From NCBI GenBank assembly GCA_008933495.1, contig WBUW01000092.1, positions 1 through 8,987 of the forward strand: DNA of 8,987 nucleotides, given 5' to 3'. The number at the start of each line of letters is the position of its first letter. The stretch's first letter is position 1. Made by a program: the position numbers and the translations under genes. Positions 5,619 to 8,987 of this stretch are shown piece after piece. Source of the DNA: Pseudorhodoplanes sp. GTDB taxonomy: Bacteria; Pseudomonadota; Alphaproteobacteria; Rhizobiales; Xanthobacteraceae. The notes beneath the pieces were generated by a model. The model worked only from the letters and a program-made list of their open reading frames with translations, ran no database searches and was not told the origin of the DNA.

Positions 5619-7118
5619 ATGACCGGCTTCTTGCCTCATTCCCGTATGAATTTGCGCTACCCGCTCGCTTGCGCGATCGTGGCCGCCATCATCGCGGCGC
5701 CCTTGTTGGCTCGGCCGGCCGCCGCGCGCGGCCCGGAAAAGATCGCCGATGTTGCGGAAAACGTCATCGACGCGGTGGTCAATATCTCGACCTCGCAAAC
5801 GGTCGATGCGCGTTCCTCCGGTCCGGCCCCGCAGGTTCCGCCCGGTTCTCCGTTCGAGGAGTTTTTCGAGGAGTTTTTCAAGAACCGCCGCGGCCCCGGC
5901 GGTGAGCAGAACCGTGAGCGCAATCCGCGCCGGGTCAATTCGCTGGGGTCGGGTTTCGTGATCGATCCGTCGGGGATCGTGGTCACCAACAATCACGTGA
6001 TTTCGGAAGCCGACGAGGTGACCGTCGTGTTCAACGACGGCTCGCGGCTGAAGGCGGAAGTGGTTGGCCGTGACCAGAAGACCGACCTCGCGGTCTTGCG
6101 CGTCAACCCCACCAAGCCGCTCAAGGCCGTGAAGTTCGGTGACTCCGACAGAATCCGGCTCGGCGAATGGGTGATCGCCATCGGCAATCCATTCAGTCTC
6201 GGCGGATCGGTGACCGCGGGCATCGTGTCCGCGCGCAATCGCGATATCAATTCCGGGCCCTACGACAACTATATCCAGACCGATGCCGCCATTAACCGCG
6301 GCAATTCCGGCGGGCCGCTGTTCAACCTCGACGGCGAAGTGGTCGGCGTGAACACAGCGATTATATCTCCGTCCGGCGGATCGATCGGCATCGGGTTTGC
6401 GGTGCCCTCGAAGACCGTGGTCGCCGTGATCGAGCAGTTGCGCGAGTTCAAGGAGGTGCGGCGCGGTTGGCTCGGTGTCCGCATCCAGCAGGTGACCGAC
6501 GAGATCGCCGACAGCCTCGGCCTCAAGCAGGCGCGCGGCGCCTTGATCGCCGGCGTCGACGACAAGGGGCCGGCCAAGCCCGCCGGGATCGAGGCCGGCG
6601 ACGTGATCGTCAGATTCGACGGCAAGGACATCAAGGAAATGCGCGACCTGCCGCGCATCGTCGCCGACACGCCGGTCGGCAAGGACGTGGAAGTCGTCGT
6701 CGTCCGCAAGGGCAAGGAAGAAAAAAAGACCGTCAAGCTCGGCCGCCTGCTCGACGAGGAGAAGCCGCAGCCGGCCTCTGCGCGCACGACGACCCCGCAG
6801 GACAAGGACACGGTGGTCAAGAAGTCGCTCGGCCTCGAGCTCTCCACCTTCAACGAGGACCTGCGCAAGCGCTACAAGATTTCCGACGCGGTAAAAGGCG
6901 GCGTCGTCATCACCGGCATCGATCAGCGCTCGCCGGCGGCGGACAAGCGGCTGTCGGCCGGCGACGTGATCGTGGAGATTGCGCAGGAAGCGGTCGCCAG
7001 CGCCGACGACTTCCAGAAAAAGGTCGAGAAGCTCAAGAAGGAAGGCCGCAAAACCGCGCTGCTCCTGGTGACGAACACCGCCGGCGAGAAGCGCTTCGTC
7101 GCGTTGAGCTTGCAGTAA
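5619..7118 (+). CDS. degP: periplasmic serine endoprotease, DegP/Do (HtrA) family, two PDZ domains
   Basis: An envelope protease/chaperone that degrades or refolds damaged exported proteins. The 499 residues comprise: a signal peptide (hydrophobic 15-31, likely cleaved after Ala36 in RPAAA-RG); the flexible LA loop with a Phe/Glu-rich FEEFFEEFFKN segment (79-89); a trypsin-like domain with the complete triad His126 (TNNHVI), Asp156 (KTDLAVL) and Ser230 (GNSGGPL); PDZ1 (about 283-378, from RGWLGVRIQ); and PDZ2 (about 400-497, from KSLGLELSTF). This is the normal layout and length for alphaproteobacterial Do proteases, and nothing is missing. The start at 5619 is backed by AGGAG (5603-5607), though its 11-base spacing is long. 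An internal ATG (5646) would still leave a full signal peptide but has no ribosome binding site. It follows hflKC-DUF2065 on the same strand and is convergent with serB. DegP/DegQ subtype cannot be separated by eye. Confidence 0.95.
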   Translation: MTGFLPHSRMNLRYPLACAIVAAIIAAPLLARPAAARGPEKIADVAENVIDAVVNISTSQTVDARSSGPAPQVPPGSPFEEFFEEFFKNRRGPGGEQNRERNPRRVNSLGSGFVIDPSGIVVTNNHVISEADEVTVVFNDGSRLKAEVVGRDQKTDLAVLRVNPTKPLKAVKFGDSDRIRLGEWVIAIGNPFSLGGSVTAGIVSARNRDINSGPYDNYIQTDAAINRGNSGGPLFNLDGEVVGVNTAIISPSGGSIGIGFAVPSKTVVAVIEQLREFKEVRRGWLGVRIQQVTDEIADSLGLKQARGALIAGVDDKGPAKPAGIEAGDVIVRFDGKDIKEMRDLPRIVADTPVGKDVEVVVVRKGKEEKKTVKLGRLLDEEKPQPASARTTTPQDKDTVVKKSLGLELSTFNEDLRKRYKISDAVKGGVVITGIDQRSPAADKRLSAGDVIVEIAQEAVASADDFQKKVEKLKKEGRKTALLLVTNTAGEKRFVALSLQ

Positions 7119-7146
7119 GTCTGCGCAATTTGGCGCATTCCTTTAC

Positions 7147-7300
7147 GTCGTCGTGCCCGGCCTCGTGCCGGGCATCCACGTTTTGAGGGCTCTTTAAGAC
7201 GCGGATGGCACCGGAAGTCGGGTTCGCTCGACGTCCGAACGTTAGAATACCCGCAAGTCGCCCGGACCCGGCTTGCGGCGACAAGCCCGGCCGTGACGGA
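7147..7300. repeat. degenerate inverted-repeat element between degP and serB
   Basis: The left end, from CGTCGTGCCCGGCCTCGT (about 7147-7166) through GCATCCACG, and the right end, ACAAGCCCGGCCGTGACGG (7281-7299), are imperfect reverse complements (about 11 of 16 bases in my hand alignment). They resemble the GTCATGGCCGGGC...CCATCCACGT repeat that I recall as common between Hyphomicrobiales genes. Within the left end is a stem of 7 G-C-rich pairs plus flanking pairs (7155-7161/7167-7173). Within the right end is a 6-bp stem, GGCTTG/CAAGCC. The middle (about 7200-7260) shows no gene. The extent is approximate. Confidence 0.6.
7154..7184 (+). terminator. possible terminator of degP within the repeat
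   Basis: Stem TGCCCGGC/GCCGGGCA (7154-7161 and 7167-7174) with the loop CTCGT stands 36 bases after the degP stop, between convergent genes. A run of four T (7181-7184) begins seven bases after the stem, farther than in a standard intrinsic terminator. Position and stem strength favour a stopping role, but the weak T-run does not. Confidence 0.3.
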
Positions 7301-7306
7301 CGCGAT

Positions 7307-8209
7307 TCAGCTTTCGACGAATTCTTCCCGCCGATAGCCCTGGACGTAGAGCAGCGCGGTCAAGTCGCCGTGGTCGATGCGCGCATGGGCGGCGGCCGCC
7401 AGCGCCGGCTTGGCATGGTAGGCGACGCCGAGGCCGGAGGCGGTGATCATCGCAAGGTCGTTGGCGCCATCGCCGGCCGACATGGTCCGTTCCAGGCCGA
7501 TACCCAACCGGGCGGCCATGTCGAGCAGCGTGGCAAGCTTGCCCTCGCGGCCGAGGATCGGTTCCGCCACCGTTCCGGTAAGCGTGCCGTCGGGGTCGAC
7601 GGCCAGCGTATTGCCCCGGTTTTCGTCGAAGCCGACCATCTGCGCCACGCGCTGGGTGAACAACGTAAATCCGCCCGATACCAGGCAGGTTTGCGCGCCA
7701 TGGGCGCGCATGGTCGCAACGAGGGTGCGGGCGCCGGCGGTGACCGTAATCCGGTCCGCAATCACGGTGTCGATGACGGAGGCCGGCAGCCCCTTGAGCA
7801 GGGCGACGCGCTCGCGCAGCGCCGGCTCGAAGGCGATCTCCCCGCGCATGGCGCGTTCGGTGATGGCGGCGACGTGCTCCCGCAGCCCCACGAAATCCGC
7901 CAGTTCGTCGATGCATTCCTGACCGATCACGGTGGAATCCATATCGGCCACAAACAATGCCTTGCGCCGGTGCGCCGGCCGTTGCACCACGACATCGACA
8001 GGCTCGCCCGCGAGCGCGGCGCGCAGAAGGTCGCTCAGGCCGCGCTGGTCGCTGTCTTCGCCGGGGGCGAATATGATGTCGGCCGCGATTGCCGGGGCGA
8101 GCCATTGCACGTCCTGCGCGGCATACAGCGCCCGGCGGACGCGGCGGATGAGCGCGCCGGTCAGCGCCGGAGCGTCGGGGTTGCAGATGAGCGTGGCGAC
8201 GTAGGTCAT
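7307..8209 (-). CDS. serB: phosphoserine phosphatase
   Basis: SerB performs the last step of serine biosynthesis, hydrolysing O-phosphoserine to serine. The 300 residues carry an N-terminal region of about 80 residues (MTYVATLICNPDAPALTGAL, the divergent ACT-like part usual in alphaproteobacterial SerB). A complete HAD phosphatase domain follows: motif I DMDST (89-93; Asp89 nucleophile, Asp91 acid/base), the cap-region signature IGQECIDELADFVGL (95-109), motif II SGGF (178-181), motif III Lys224 (GREGK), and motif IV GDGANDLAM (246-254). The RGN segment (198-200) is also in place. ATG 8209 is the only plausible start, since the next Met is residue 90, though no Shine-Dalgarno sequence is clear. 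It is convergent with degP and divergent from miaA, whose ATG begins at the very next base. Confidence 0.96.
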   Translation of the reverse strand: MTYVATLICNPDAPALTGALIRRVRRALYAAQDVQWLAPAIAADIIFAPGEDSDQRGLSDLLRAALAGEPVDVVVQRPAHRRKALFVADMDSTVIGQECIDELADFVGLREHVAAITERAMRGEIAFEPALRERVALLKGLPASVIDTVIADRITVTAGARTLVATMRAHGAQTCLVSGGFTLFTQRVAQMVGFDENRGNTLAVDPDGTLTGTVAEPILGREGKLATLLDMAARLGIGLERTMSAGDGANDLAMITASGLGVAYHAKPALAAAAHARIDHGDLTALLYVQGYRREEFVES

Positions 8210-8212
8210 ATG
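8207..8212. other. abutting divergent start codons (CATATG) of serB and miaA
   Basis: CAT 8207-8209 is the serB ATG on the minus strand and ATG 8210-8212 starts miaA on the plus strand. There is no base between the two genes. Any promoter or leader for one gene must lie inside the coding sequence of the other, or the mRNAs must be leaderless. Neither side shows a convincing Shine-Dalgarno sequence: upstream of miaA only a TAGG is visible, and nothing is visible upstream of serB. Confidence 0.75.
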
Positions 8213-8987
8213 GCAGACAGGGACGGGCGTTCAGGGGCCGGCGCGCGCGCGGTGCTTATTGCAGGGCCGACTGCCAGCGGCAAGTCCGCGCTCGCGCTGG
8301 CCCTGGCCCGAAGGATCGGCGGCGCGATCGTCAATGCCGACTCGATGCAGGTCTATCGCGATTTGCGGATCATCACCGCGCGCCCGACGCCGGACGAGGA
8401 AGCCGCCGTGCCGCACCGGCTCTACGGCCATGTCGATGCCGCCTGCAATTACTCGGTCGGCGCCTGGCTGCGCGACGTGTCGGCCGTGCTCGCCGCGCTT
8501 TCCTTAAGCGAGACGACGCCGATCTTTGTCGGCGGGACCGGACTGTATTTCAAGGCGCTGCTGTCGGGGCTCGCCGCCATTCCGCCGATCGATCCGTCGG
8601 TTCGCGCGCGATGGCGTGCGCGGCTGGAGCGCGAGGGTGTGGCGGCGCTGCATGCCGAGCTGGCGCGGCGCGATCCGACGGCTGCCGCTCGCCTGATGCC
8701 GCGCGACCGCTCCCGTATCCTGCGGGCGCTGGAAGTGTTCGAGGGGACGGGGCGCACCATCGCAGAATGGCGGCGCGAGGGGATGCCGCCGCTGGTGGGA
8801 CCCGAGTACGCCGCGCGGATTTTCCTGCAGCCCGAGCGCGAAGAACTGAAACGGCGGATTGCCTGCCGCTTCCAGGCCATGCTCGCCGCCGGCGCCGTCG
8901 ACGAGGTGCGCGCACTTGAGGCGCGCGGTCTGCCCGAGACCCTGCCGGCGATGAAGGCGCACGGGGTGCCCTGGCTGCGGCGGTATC
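8210..8987 (+). CDS. miaA: tRNA dimethylallyltransferase, cut by the right edge
   Basis: MiaA transfers a dimethylallyl group from DMAPP to N6 of A37 in tRNAs reading codons that begin with U, the first step toward ms2i6A. The first 259 residues are present; the family is about 300 long, so some 40-50 are missing. Seen in order: P-loop GPTASGKS (19-26), NADSMQVYRDL (42-52) with Asp44, at the position of the family's conserved substrate-binding Asp, RPTPDEEA followed by PHRLYGHVD, GGTGLYFKALL (108-118) with Thr110, RDRSRILRALEVFEGTGRTIAEW, and near the edge AMKAHGVPWLRRY, the conserved block before the C-terminal part. The frame is open with no stop to the window's end. ATG 8210 gives a 14-residue leader before the first beta-strand, slightly long. 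A GTG further in (codon 15) is an alternative start. Confidence 0.95.
   Translation, partial: MADRDGRSGAGARAVLIAGPTASGKSALALALARRIGGAIVNADSMQVYRDLRIITARPTPDEEAAVPHRLYGHVDAACNYSVGAWLRDVSAVLAALSLSETTPIFVGGTGLYFKALLSGLAAIPPIDPSVRARWRARLEREGVAALHAELARRDPTAAARLMPRDRSRILRALEVFEGTGRTIAEWRREGMPPLVGPEYAARIFLQPEREELKRRIACRFQAMLAAGAVDEVRALEARGLPETLPAMKAHGVPWLRRY

Noticed and set aside
5854..5877. 12-base tandem duplication TCGAGGAGTTTT in degP
   Set aside because: It encodes the FEEF-FEEF part of the Phe/Glu-rich LA loop common in this protease family, so it needs no special explanation.
7242..8105. 287-codon minus-strand frame overlapping serB in another frame
   Set aside because: Arg/Gly/His-rich low-complexity product; the overlapping serB frame has every HAD motif.
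1..8987. Search by eye for CRISPR arrays, tRNAs, transposases, toxin-antitoxin pairs and phage genes
   Set aside because: No regularly spaced direct repeats, cloverleaf beyond the tmRNA T-arm, DDE/serine/tyrosine recombinase motifs or phage proteins were seen.

Overview
The window is GC-rich, densely packed bacterial chromosome. Gene content and order, together with intergenic palindromes that I recall from Bradyrhizobium-type genomes, point to an alphaproteobacterium of the Hyphomicrobiales (Bradyrhizobiaceae/Xanthobacteraceae-like). This placement comes from recall and motif reading, not from a database search. Almost every gene is a recognisable housekeeping gene. I see no undescribed multi-gene system, no insertion sequence, no CRISPR array and no tRNA.

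Left edge (1-256): the minus strand carries the acceptor (3') piece of a two-piece, circularly permuted tmRNA, cut by the window edge just before its CCA end. A plausible promoter lies upstream of it. Two adjacent palindromic repeats follow.

Chromate-transporter pair (257-1367): two overlapping genes each encode one half of a CHR-family chromate transporter.

Gap (1368-1778): 411 bases with no firm gene. It holds a possible decayed gene for a small exported protein, with a strong ribosome binding site, a signal-peptide-like start and a frame break at a perfect 13-bp hairpin.

Folate/dTMP genes (1779-3115): thyA and folA overlap by 4 bases. ThyA converts methylene-THF to dihydrofolate while making dTMP, and FolA reduces dihydrofolate back to THF.

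Membrane and envelope quality control (3123-7118): a promoter-like site precedes hflK-hflC (4-base overlap), a small DUF2065 membrane protein, and a DegP/Do-type periplasmic serine protease with two PDZ domains. HflK/HflC scaffold and modulate the FtsH membrane protease, while DegP degrades or refolds damaged envelope proteins. The block therefore covers protein quality control on both sides of the inner membrane.

Right part (7119-8987): a degenerate inverted-repeat element separates degP from the convergent serB (phosphoserine phosphatase, minus strand). serB and miaA (tRNA dimethylallyltransferase, plus strand, cut by the window edge) are divergent, and their start codons abut with no base between them.

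The points most worth a second look are the tmRNA acceptor piece with its non-canonical T-loop, the broken small secreted-protein gene between chrA and thyA, the zero-spacing serB/miaA start junction, and the possible heat-shock-type promoter of hflKC.
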